Assembly (NCBI GenBank): GCA_041488155.1
Contig: JBGPOS010000055.1
Location: forward strand, 1-27,730
Reading direction: 5' to 3'
Origin: JBGPOS01 sp041488155
GTDB lineage: Bacteria > Chloroflexota > Dehalococcoidia > Tepidiformales > Tepidiformaceae
Length of the DNA stretch: 27,730 nucleotides
Part shown: piece after piece, positions 7,124-14,514 of the stretch
Layout of the letters: every line of letters begins with the position of its first letter
Numbering within the stretch: position 1 is the first letter of the stretch
Notes under the pieces: generated by a model
Seen by the model: the letters and a program-made list of their open reading frames with translations, nothing else
Told to the model about the DNA's origin: nothing
Databases searched by the model: none
Program-made: the position numbers and the translations under genes

Positions 7124-8425
7124 TTAGTCGTTCGCGGATGAGGTTCGGGCGGCTTCCGGCATGAACTTCACCTGGAGATGCTTCACCCCGCCGATGAAGG
7201 TCGAGCGCAGGCGCTCGGGCGGCCCGTCGAGCTCGATGTCGGGGAACCGCGCGAAGAGCTCCTCGAACATCACCTTCAGCTCCAGGCGCGCGAACCCGGC
7301 GCCCAGGCAGAAGTGCTCGCCGATGCCGAACGCCAGGTGCTCGTTTGGCTCCCGGGTGATGTCGAAACGGTCAGGCTCCGGGAAAACTGCCTCGTCCCGG
7401 TTCACGGACGGATACCACATCACAATTCGCTCGTCCTTCTTCACGGGCGCGCCGTTGATTTCGGTGTCCTCCAACGCGACGCGAGCCATGTGGGTCACAG
7501 GCGACACCCAGCGCAGGATCTCTTCCACTGCGCCGGGAAGGAGCGACATGTCGCTCTGGAGCCGGGCGCGTTCTTCGGGGTGCTCGCAGAGTGCGAGCAG
7601 GCCGCCCGAGATGGCGTTCCGCGTGGTCTCGTTTCCGGCGAGGATGAGGAGGAAACAGAACCAGAGGATATCCTCGTCGGTGAGCGCCTCGCCTTCGACG
7701 TTGGCTTCGTTGAGCAAGCTCACGAGGTCGCTGTTTGGCGTCAGGCGGCGCTGCTGCAGCAGCTGTGCGAAGAAGCCAAACATCTGCATGACGCCCATGG
7801 TGTTTGTGAGACGCGCGGCGTCATTCGTCCCGCGCTGCTCCTCAGGCACATCGGTCTGGTATTCGGGATCGCCCGACCCGAGGACCTTGTTCGTGAGCGT
7901 GAACATGAGATCCCAGTCCTTGCGTTCGACACCCATCATTCCGCAGATCACGGCCAGCGGCAGCTGCGCGGCAACGTCGAGGACGAAGTCGCAGCGGCCT
8001 TTGGCGGCGATGCCATCGAGCAGCCTGTTGGTTATTAAACGGATCTCGGGCTCCATCGCGTTCACCGCACGAGGTGTGAATCCCTTGTTCACCAGGCGCC
8101 GGAGCTTCACGTGGCGCGGCGGGTCCATGGTGATGAGCATCTTGCCGTTGCCGGCCGAACCAGCGAGTGCATCCTGTTCGTTGACTGGCTCGAACTGCAC
8201 GATGCCCCGTTCGGAGCTGAAGACCTCGGGGTGGCGCGAAACGTGAAGGACGTCCTCGTAGCGAGTCACGTTCCACCAGCCTTTGACTTCTTCGTTGCCT
8301 TCGTTCCAATGGAGTCCTGGAAGGCGCCGGAGTGCGGCGAACGCTTGGTGCTGCTCATATCGTTCGAACATCCCCTCGTCGCCGAGGTTGATGTCCGCAG
8401 GGTTCAGCGATGTCTCGAGCGTCAA
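7124..8425 (-). CDS. Cytochrome P450, CYP124/125-like
   Basis: The 433-residue soluble P450 has all core motifs. The I-helix oxygen-activation segment is AGNETTRNAISGG (263-275), the K-helix ExxR is Glu302-Arg305 in EEILR, and the haem loop is FGIGEHFCLGAG with Cys373 as the iron ligand. MDPPRHVKLRR (100-110) is the usual C-helix region. Asn in AGNETTRN is typical of the CYP124/125 group, which hydroxylates terminal methyl groups of branched or sterol-like lipids; this substrate idea is by family only. Ferredoxin and reductase partners are not in the window. The start is TTG at 8425, chosen for GGAGG five bases upstream. It is divergent from the hydrolase/LLM unit and a distant paralogue of the second P450 at 11658-12983. 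Confidence 0.92.
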   Translation of the reverse strand: MTLETSLNPADINLGDEGMFERYEQHQAFAALRRLPGLHWNEGNEEVKGWWNVTRYEDVLHVSRHPEVFSSERGIVQFEPVNEQDALAGSAGNGKMLITMDPPRHVKLRRLVNKGFTPRAVNAMEPEIRLITNRLLDGIAAKGRCDFVLDVAAQLPLAVICGMMGVERKDWDLMFTLTNKVLGSGDPEYQTDVPEEQRGTNDAARLTNTMGVMQMFGFFAQLLQQRRLTPNSDLVSLLNEANVEGEALTDEDILWFCFLLILAGNETTRNAISGGLLALCEHPEERARLQSDMSLLPGAVEEILRWVSPVTHMARVALEDTEINGAPVKKDERIVMWYPSVNRDEAVFPEPDRFDITREPNEHLAFGIGEHFCLGAGFARLELKVMFEELFARFPDIELDGPPERLRSTFIGGVKHLQVKFMPEAARTSSAND

Positions 8426-8478
8426 GGGATCCTCCAGGGGTCAGGCTGCTGCGATAGCGAGCCTTCGCCGGTCGACAA

Positions 8479-8484
8479 ATGATA
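8479..8484 (-). promoter_or_regulatory. Candidate -10 element for the first P450 gene
   Basis: TATCAT on the minus strand (5 of 6 to consensus) lies about 55 bases upstream of the TTG start. The hexamer 17 bases further upstream (GTGCAA) is weak, so only the -10 is convincing. Confidence 0.3.
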
Positions 8485-8522
8485 GGGTCGCTGGTCGCGA
8501 GTTGCACTCGTCCCCCGGCTCG

Positions 8523-8551
8523 TTGGCCGCGACCGAGCGATGAAGTAGAGT
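8523..8551 (+). promoter_or_regulatory. Candidate promoter for the hydrolase/LLM operon
   Basis: TTGGCC (8523-8528) and TAGAGT (8546-8551) are 17 bases apart with 4 of 6 matches each. Transcription would begin near 8558, which rules out the in-frame GTG at 8550 as start and supports the ATG at 8589. Confidence 0.4.
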
Positions 8552-8588
8552 GCGGCGTGGCGCCCGGTGGCGCCGGCTGGAACGTGCG

Positions 8589-9413
8589 ATGACAACGACA
8601 GCAGCTTCGACCGCCAGCAGCGGTCTCTGGAATCTCCAGACCGTGGCGGTCTGCGGGGGAGAAATTTCGCTCCTGAAGGGCGGCACGGGCGAGCCCCTCA
8701 TGGTCCTCCCCAGGGACAACGGCCACCCGCCCCGCCATGAATTCCTGGACCTGTTGGCCGCGGACTTCTCCGTCTATTACCCCTGGCTGCCCGGGTTTTA
8801 CGGAGGGGCCCCCGAAGCGTGGGAATGGCTCGCGAACGTCCGCGACCTCGCGGTGGTGCAGAGGCAGCTCATCGTCGAACTGGGCCTGGAACGGCTGGCC
8901 CTGGTTGGTCTCGGGTTCGGCGGATGGGTCGCGGCGGAGATGGCGACGATGGGGCAGGGACGCCTCGACAGCCTGGTGCTCGTTGCACCAATGGGCATCC
9001 AGCCGAGGCGTGACTACATCATCGACCAGTTCCTCATCAGTACCGAATCGTACGCACGAGCGGGTTTCGCAGACGAGGCGGGCTTCGATGCGGTCTATGG
9101 GTCCGAGCCGGGTTTCGAGCAGCTCGAGAGCTGGGAAACGGACCGGGAGATGACCTCGCGGGTGGCCTGGAAGCCGTACATGTACAACCCGTCGCTGCCG
9201 CGACTGCTGGGCGGCGTAACGACGCCGGCACTTGTCGTCTGGGGCGATTCGGACAGGGTGGTGCCCCTCGAATGCGCCGAGTTGTACCGGTCGGCCGTGC
9301 CAAACGCCACGCTCGAGGTGTTTCAGCACTGCGGACACGCGGTTGACCTCGAACAACCTGCCGCGCTCGCCGCGAAAGTCGCGTCGTTCATCAGGGGCGC
9401 TCACCGCTCATAG
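8589..9413 (+). CDS. Alpha/beta-hydrolase-fold protein with Gly at the nucleophile position
   Basis: The 274-residue protein has a clear alpha/beta hydrolase fold. The nucleophile elbow, normally GxSxGG, reads VGLGFGG, with Gly109 in place of Ser, Cys or Asp. The other two triad members remain: an acid in WGDSDRVVP (Asp222) and His250 in CGHAVDLEQP. Either it is not a serine hydrolase or it catalyses something else, as some cofactor-free dioxygenases, lyases and receptor-like members of this fold do. The ATG at 8589 is chosen over a GTG at 8550 because the likely promoter covers the latter. It is followed after 20 bases by a luciferase-like oxidoreductase on the same strand, so the two probably work together, for example with this protein acting on the oxidised product. 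Confidence 0.82.
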   Translation: MTTTAASTASSGLWNLQTVAVCGGEISLLKGGTGEPLMVLPRDNGHPPRHEFLDLLAADFSVYYPWLPGFYGGAPEAWEWLANVRDLAVVQRQLIVELGLERLALVGLGFGGWVAAEMATMGQGRLDSLVLVAPMGIQPRRDYIIDQFLISTESYARAGFADEAGFDAVYGSEPGFEQLESWETDREMTSRVAWKPYMYNPSLPRLLGGVTTPALVVWGDSDRVVPLECAELYRSAVPNATLEVFQHCGHAVDLEQPAALAAKVASFIRGAHRS

Positions 9414-9433
9414 CTCTCGGAGGAGCCACTGCC

Positions 9434-10699
9434 ATGCATCTCATGTACTTCACCGAACAGCCAATGGCCGCCTGGGACCCGGAGAGTGCCGCGCTGGACG
9501 AGATCCCGATAGGGGGAGGCAGGACGCAACGCGTCACCGCCCTTCTCCATTCGAACAAGAACTTCGACCCCGTCGCGGCCAGCCGGCTCTACAACGAGCG
9601 GCTGGACGAGTACCAGTACGTGGAAGAAGTGGGCTTCGACGGCATCATGCTGAACGAGCACCACACGGCGCCGTTCTGCATGTCGCCACGTATCAATCTC
9701 TTCGCAGTGCTGCTCGCTCGCCTGACGAAGAGAGTGAAAATAGTGCTCCTCGGCAACCCGCTGCCGATCTGGGACAGCCCCGTCCACCTTGCGGAAGAAC
9801 TTTCGATTATCGACATGATTTCAGGGGGCCGGCTGGTCTCGGGGTTTGTCCGCGGCGGCGGGGTGGAGAACATCCAGGCCAACGCCAACCCGCTCTTCAA
9901 CCGCGAACGGTTCGAGGAAGCGCACGACCTCGTGATCAAAGCGTGGACCGAGCCGGGCCCGTTCCGCTGGGAGGGCAAGCACTACCAGTTCCGCGTGGTG
10001 AACCCCTGGGCGACACCGCTGCAGAAGCCGCATCCGCGCATCTGGATCCCCGGCGTGGCGAGCAAGGAGACGGTCATCTGGGCAGCGGAGCACCGCTATC
10101 CGTACATCGGGCTGAACACAAACTTCGACGTCAGCCAGAAGATCAAGGAGCTGTACGTGGGTGCGGCGCGGGGCGTCGGGTACGAACCTGGCCCGGAGAA
10201 CTTCGGCCAGTTGTTGCAGTGCCACGTCGCGGAGACGGAAGAAAAAGCCGAACGGAACGCGCGTCAGTTCATGTGGATGGCCGGGGAGTTCACGGGGCTC
10301 GCGCATCCGGTGTGGGGCTCGCCGACCGGCTACGGCTCGCGCTCGAACCGCAAGGCGCTCATCGAGATAGCGGGCGGACGGCGCCCGATGGTGAAACCGC
10401 CAGCGCTGAACCAGCGGCGGCTCGAACACACCTTCGTGTGGGGCACGCCGGATTCGGTGATCAAGCAGCTGAAGCACGTGCTGGAGAACAACCGTGTCGG
10501 CATCCTCGCCCTCTGGGGGAACGACGGGAACATCAACCACGAAGATTCGATGAGCTGCATCAAGCTCCTCGGAAAAGAGGTTGTGCCCGCCATCCGCGAT
10601 TACGCCAAAGAGCTGGGGCTGAAGGACCCGATGGAGGCCAACGCGCCAGTCAGCCTTCGCGAGACGGCGGCTGACGAGTTGGTTCCGGTTCAGGCCTAG
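9434..10699 (+). CDS. Luciferase-like (LLM class) flavin-dependent oxidoreductase
   Basis: The 421-residue TIM-barrel protein belongs to the bacterial luciferase-like superfamily. Landmarks are GFDGIMLNEHHTAPF, HLAEELSIIDMISGGRLVSGFVRG (the barrel segment contacting the flavin phosphate) and the late FVWGTPDSVIKQL motif found near the C-terminus of the family. These enzymes use reduced FMN or F420 for monooxygenation or hydride transfer. The length is longer than the average 330 residues because of insertions after residue 225 and near 300-330. GGAGGAGCCACTGCC ahead of the ATG gives a normal ribosome site. It is the second gene of a likely operon with the Gly-elbow hydrolase upstream. Its stop lies only 21 bases from the stop of the convergent Cys-type hydrolase. 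Confidence 0.88.
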   Translation: MHLMYFTEQPMAAWDPESAALDEIPIGGGRTQRVTALLHSNKNFDPVAASRLYNERLDEYQYVEEVGFDGIMLNEHHTAPFCMSPRINLFAVLLARLTKRVKIVLLGNPLPIWDSPVHLAEELSIIDMISGGRLVSGFVRGGGVENIQANANPLFNRERFEEAHDLVIKAWTEPGPFRWEGKHYQFRVVNPWATPLQKPHPRIWIPGVASKETVIWAAEHRYPYIGLNTNFDVSQKIKELYVGAARGVGYEPGPENFGQLLQCHVAETEEKAERNARQFMWMAGEFTGLAHPVWGSPTGYGSRSNRKALIEIAGGRRPMVKPPALNQRRLEHTFVWGTPDSVIKQLKHVLENNRVGILALWGNDGNINHEDSMSCIKLLGKEVVPAIRDYAKELGLKDPMEANAPVSLRETAADELVPVQA

Positions 10700-10720
10700 C
10701 TTCGAACCTGCTGGCGCCGC

Positions 10721-11575
10721 TCAGGCCGAGTGTTCGACGAGGAACCGCCTGATCGTTTCCACCGTGGATTCGAGGTTCGCCGGTTCGCGGCAATCCACGG
10801 GAAGGCAGCGGGCGGCTGGCGCTTCGCGACAGATCTGCTGGCCAATTCCCGTCGGATGGAACGCGTCTCGGCCGGGCAGGACGAGGAGCGGGGTTGGGCA
10901 GGAACGCATCCACTCGGCGCCCACCGTGAAGTAGGGCGGATTCGGCGGCCACATACCGTCGCGGAACTCGACGATCAACGAGACATATCGCTCGCGGCCC
11001 ATCTCGAGGAGCTCTTCCCTCGCTTTGGCGCTCGAATTGAGGAGCGGGGCGAAAGGACCAGCACCGTTGTTCATCACGAACAGCGGGTTCTCCTGCGCTG
11101 CCTTGACGACCGCTTCCAGCCCGTCCGCGCGAGCCAGCCTCATGGTTTCGTTGAACATGGCGTAGAAGACGTCGATGTTGTTCGAGTCGTCGAGCCCAAC
11201 GGGGTCCTGGCACACGGCGGCGGTTATCCGCCCCGGCGCGTTGCTTATCAGCCGGAAAATGTGGGCGCAGCCGATACAGCCACCCATCACGTGGGCGCTT
11301 TGGATTCCGAGGTGGTCGAGGACGGCGAGCTGGTCGGCGTTGCACACGTCGTAGGAGAACGGCCTCATCGGCGCGAGGCTGCGGCCAGCGTGGCGCTGAT
11401 CCATGGCGATCACCTGAAACGAACCGGCGAATCGTTCGATCGGATTGATGGTGCTGCGCTGCCAGAACTCGACCTGGCTGCTCACGCCGCCCGGCGCGAT
11501 AAGCAGCAGGGGGTAGCCGGTCCCGGAGACTTCGTATCTGATGGTGGCGCCGTCCGGACGCTGTATTTCTGGCAT
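10721..11575 (-). CDS. Alpha/beta hydrolase with Cys nucleophile and no recognisable catalytic His
   Basis: This is a 284-residue alpha/beta hydrolase. The oxyanion region is LIAPGG (25-30), MDQRHAGRS is the usual post-strand-4 segment, and the nucleophile elbow MGGCIGC places Cys100 where Ser normally sits. Cys nucleophiles are known in dienelactone hydrolases. An acid is visible at Asp237 in LPGRDAFHP. At the place of the conserved His the sequence reads PVDCREPANLES, with Glu264 or Arg263 instead. The last helix, TVETIRRFLVEHS, is normal, so the end of the protein is intact. The chemistry is therefore uncertain: a Cys-dependent hydrolase, a thioesterase-like enzyme or an inactive paralogue. 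The ATG at 11575 has a GAGAGG-type ribosome site. It is divergent from the second P450, with 82 bases between starts. Confidence 0.82.
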   Translation of the reverse strand: MPEIQRPDGATIRYEVSGTGYPLLLIAPGGVSSQVEFWQRSTINPIERFAGSFQVIAMDQRHAGRSLAPMRPFSYDVCNADQLAVLDHLGIQSAHVMGGCIGCAHIFRLISNAPGRITAAVCQDPVGLDDSNNIDVFYAMFNETMRLARADGLEAVVKAAQENPLFVMNNGAGPFAPLLNSSAKAREELLEMGRERYVSLIVEFRDGMWPPNPPYFTVGAEWMRSCPTPLLVLPGRDAFHPTGIGQQICREAPAARCLPVDCREPANLESTVETIRRFLVEHSA

Positions 11576-11657
11576 ATCTCTGCCTCTCTCGTGAACGTTG
11601 ACGGTGATGCTAACGTACGTGGGACGGGCTCGCCGCTCTCACCACGGAGGACCGGAA

Positions 11658-12983
11658 ATGACCACGACGGCATTCGAACGGGATACGCTCACGCTCCAGA
11701 ACCTCGATATCACGGACACGGACCTCTACGTCCAACGGGGCTACCCCTGGCCTGCCTGGGACCTCCTGCGGAGCACAGCGCCGGTTTACTGGTACGAGCG
11801 GCCCGGCTTCGAGCCGTTCTGGGCGATCACGAAGTACGCCGACATCCAGTGGATCTCCCGGAACCAGCAAATCTTCTCGAACAGGCAGCGGCTGCGGCTG
11901 GCTCACCCCATGCCCGGCGACTGGGAGCACTGGAAGCAGCACGAAGCCGAGAGCCGCTACCGCCCGGCTCGCGACGAGCCACCCGACCTGGTATTCATGG
12001 ACCCGCCGGAGCACCGGCAGTACCGATCCATCGTCAGCGCGAGATTCACGCCGCGCGCGATGTCCAGGCTTGAGCAGCACCTCGACGAGATGACTGCGTC
12101 GTACGTCGGCGACTTCGCCAACCTCCTCGTCGAACGCCTTGCCGATGGTACAGAACAGGACTTCGTCCACGGTTGCGCTGCCAGGCTGCCGGTGGCGGCG
12201 ATCTGCGAAATGGCGGACATCCCGCGTGAGGACTGGGACCGCGTGTTCCATTGGACCGAGGTGCTGGTGGGCTCGCAAGACCCGGAGTACCAACGGCCGG
12301 GAGAAGACGCACGGGCGGCGGCACGGCGGAACATCAACGAGTGGTTCGACTACATGGAGCAGCTTGTCGCGGAGCGGCAGTCGCGTGGGCTGACGGGAGG
12401 CGACTTGTTGACGTTGCTGCTGCGCGCGGACATCGACGGGGAGAAGCTCACGCCTCGGGAAGTGATGTCGTACATCATCCTGCTGCTTGCGGCTGGCAAC
12501 GAAACCACCCGGAACTCCACCACCGGCGGTGTCTTTGCGTTGCTGGAACACCCCGGTCAGCTGGCAAAGCTGGTGAAGAACCCCGGGCTTGTGGAGTCCG
12601 CGGTTGAGGAGATCCTTCGCTGGACGTCCGTCGTCATCCAGTTCACCCGGACGTGCACCCAGGACACCGAGATCGGCGGGCAGCGGATTCGCGCGGGACA
12701 AACAGTGGCGATGTGGTATCCCTCGGCGAACCGGGACGAACAGGTTTTCGAGGACCCCTACCGGTTCGACATCGAGCGAGACCCCAACGACCATTTGGCC
12801 TTCGGGGGTTACGGCGAGCACTTCTGCCTTGGCGCGAACCTGGCGCGTTGGGAGATGCGGTCGCTGCTGCGCGCGCTCATCCCGCTCCTGCCTCGCATGG
12901 AGGTGGCTGCGGAGCCCGAGCGTCTAGCGGGCCAGCTCCACGTCGGGGGCATCAAGCGACTCATGGTACGAACAAAGCCCTGA
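11658..12983 (+). CDS. Cytochrome P450 (second copy), CYP124/125-like
   Basis: This 441-residue P450 has AGNETTRNSTTGG in the I-helix (279-291), ExxR as Glu318-Arg321 in EEILR, and the haem loop FGGYGEHFCLGANLAR with Cys390. MDPPEHRQYRSIVSARFTPR (114-133) is the C-helix. Residues 72-110 carry an insertion (DWEHWKQHEAESRYR region) that the first P450 lacks or has in shorter form, which may shape a different substrate pocket. GGAGG seven bases before the ATG at 11658 fixes the start; 20 upstream in-frame codons are not supported. No redox partner gene is adjacent. It precedes the synthase/thiolase pair on the same strand by 118 bases, so the oxidised product could feed CoA-dependent chain shortening. 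Confidence 0.92.
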   Translation: MTTTAFERDTLTLQNLDITDTDLYVQRGYPWPAWDLLRSTAPVYWYERPGFEPFWAITKYADIQWISRNQQIFSNRQRLRLAHPMPGDWEHWKQHEAESRYRPARDEPPDLVFMDPPEHRQYRSIVSARFTPRAMSRLEQHLDEMTASYVGDFANLLVERLADGTEQDFVHGCAARLPVAAICEMADIPREDWDRVFHWTEVLVGSQDPEYQRPGEDARAAARRNINEWFDYMEQLVAERQSRGLTGGDLLTLLLRADIDGEKLTPREVMSYIILLLAAGNETTRNSTTGGVFALLEHPGQLAKLVKNPGLVESAVEEILRWTSVVIQFTRTCTQDTEIGGQRIRAGQTVAMWYPSANRDEQVFEDPYRFDIERDPNDHLAFGGYGEHFCLGANLARWEMRSLLRALIPLLPRMEVAAEPERLAGQLHVGGIKRLMVRTKP

Positions 12984-13045
12984 AGTCCTGTTAGCGCCGG
13001 TCGCGACCTCGCCGGCGGCGGTTTCCTCTGACTGGGAATGCGTCC

Positions 13046-13051
13046 TATAGT
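13046..13051 (+). promoter_or_regulatory. Candidate -10 element before the synthase/thiolase pair
   Basis: TATAGT (5 of 6 to consensus) lies in the 118-base gap after the P450 gene and would give a leader of about 45 bases. The -35 region at 13023-13028 (TTCCTC) is poor. It suggests that the pair may have its own promoter, besides read-through from the P450. Confidence 0.35.
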
Positions 13052-13101
13052 CGCCGCATTGCAGGCGCTGTGGCTTCGCACGCGCCCAACCTGGAGGATC
13101 T

Positions 13102-14514
13102 ATGAGAGGGATCATCGCCTACGGGGCATACCTCCCCTACCACCGGCTGGATCGGAAAGCCATCACCGATGCCCTGGGCTCTGGCGGCGGACGCGGCACG
13201 CGCGCCGTGGCTTCCTACGATGAGGACACGACCTCCATGGCTGTCGAAGCCGCCCGGGCTCTGCTGGACTCGGCGCCGGCAAACGTGACTCCCACGGCGC
13301 TCTACTTTGCGACGGCCGAGCCCGCCTACCTGGACAAGACCAACGCGTCGGCGATCCACGCCGCCCTCGGCATGGACGCGAGCGTTTTCGCGGTCGACAT
13401 GATGGGGTCGGTACGTTCCGGCGCCGGGGCGTTGCGGGCCGCGATGGACGCGCGTGAGCCGGCCATCGCGGTGCTCTCGGACATGCGCACCGGCCTTCCC
13501 GGCAGCGCGGACGAATCGGCGGGGGGCGACGCCGCGGCCGCCTTTCTCTGCGGCGACGGGGACCAGGTAATCGCTGAATACGTGGCGAGCGCGTCGGTCA
13601 CGTCCGAATTCCTCGACCGCTACCGGCTGCCCGGTGACATCGCTTCGAAGGTCTGGGAGGAGCGATTCGGCGAGTTTGTCTACGTCCCCCTCGCCAGAGC
13701 TGCGCTTTCGGACGCGCTGAACAAAGCCGAAGTCAAGATCGAAGACATCTCGCACTTCATCGTCTCGGGCATGCACGCCAGGGCTGCGCGGACGGTGCAG
13801 GGATCGTCCGGAGCCAAGCCCGAAGCGGTCACAGACGACATGACGGCGGTGATGGGCAACACCGGCGCGGCGCAGGGCGCAATCATGCTGTGCGACGTGC
13901 TGGATCGGGCCCAGCCGAACCAGCTCATCGCGCTGCTCCTCCTGGCGGACGGCGTGACGGTGACGATCTTCCGGGCGACCGAGGCGATCACCGCCTACCG
14001 GCCGCAACAGACGGTGCGGGCGCTGCTGAGCCAGGGAAAGCCGGGCGTGAGCTACCTGACGTTCCTCACCTGGCGGAACATGCTCAATCGCGAAGGGCCA
14101 CGGCGTCCGGACCCGGATCGGCCGGCGGCCCCGCCTTCGCTCCGCTCTGAACCGTGGAAATACGGATTCATGTGCAGCCGCTGCAACAACTGTGGCATGC
14201 GGCACCTGCCGCCCCAGCGCGTCTGCCTTGGGTGTCGCAGCGTCGACGACATGTCGCTTGAACGAATCGCGGACGTGAAGGCGACGGTTGCGACGTTCAC
14301 GATCGACCGGCTGGCGTTTTCGCCCAGCCCGCCTGTGGTGGCTGGCGTAATCGATTTCGATGGTGGCGGGCGATTTCAGTGCGAGTTCACTGATGTCGAG
14401 CCTGACAAAGTAGCTATTGGCGATAGGGTAGAGATGACGTTCCGCAGACTCTATACTGCGGAAGGCGTGCACAATTATTTCTGGAAGGCTCGTCCCATTA
14501 GGAGGGATTCGTAA
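13102..14514 (+). CDS. HMG-CoA synthase/KAS III-like domain fused to DUF35 Zn-ribbon OB-fold; catalytic Cys missing
   Basis: The 470-residue protein has two parts. Residues 1-330 follow the thiolase-fold HMG-CoA synthase pattern: a Glu in ATAEPAYLDK (Glu73), a His in SGMHARAA (His225) and an Asn in MGNTGAAQG (Asn253). The segment that should read A-C-x-A-G-T-A-A-L is SVRSGAGAL, so Val104 replaces the acyl-carrying Cys. Residues 355-465 are a DUF35 domain: a rubredoxin-like zinc ribbon, C361-x2-C364-x10-C375-x2-C378, then an OB fold with DRVEMTFRRL. In archaea, separate HMG-CoA synthase, DUF35 and thiolase proteins form one complex; here the first two are fused and the thiolase follows with a TAATG overlap. 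GGAGG four bases before the ATG supports the start. The role may be scaffold or CoA handover rather than condensation. Confidence 0.85.
   Translation: MRGIIAYGAYLPYHRLDRKAITDALGSGGGRGTRAVASYDEDTTSMAVEAARALLDSAPANVTPTALYFATAEPAYLDKTNASAIHAALGMDASVFAVDMMGSVRSGAGALRAAMDAREPAIAVLSDMRTGLPGSADESAGGDAAAAFLCGDGDQVIAEYVASASVTSEFLDRYRLPGDIASKVWEERFGEFVYVPLARAALSDALNKAEVKIEDISHFIVSGMHARAARTVQGSSGAKPEAVTDDMTAVMGNTGAAQGAIMLCDVLDRAQPNQLIALLLLADGVTVTIFRATEAITAYRPQQTVRALLSQGKPGVSYLTFLTWRNMLNREGPRRPDPDRPAAPPSLRSEPWKYGFMCSRCNNCGMRHLPPQRVCLGCRSVDDMSLERIADVKATVATFTIDRLAFSPSPPVVAGVIDFDGGGRFQCEFTDVEPDKVAIGDRVEMTFRRLYTAEGVHNYFWKARPIRRDS

Noticed and set aside
8355..9404. A 349-codon minus-strand frame opposite the Gly-elbow hydrolase.
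   Set aside because: Composition is that of antisense translation of a GC-rich gene; no start signal, no recognisable domain.
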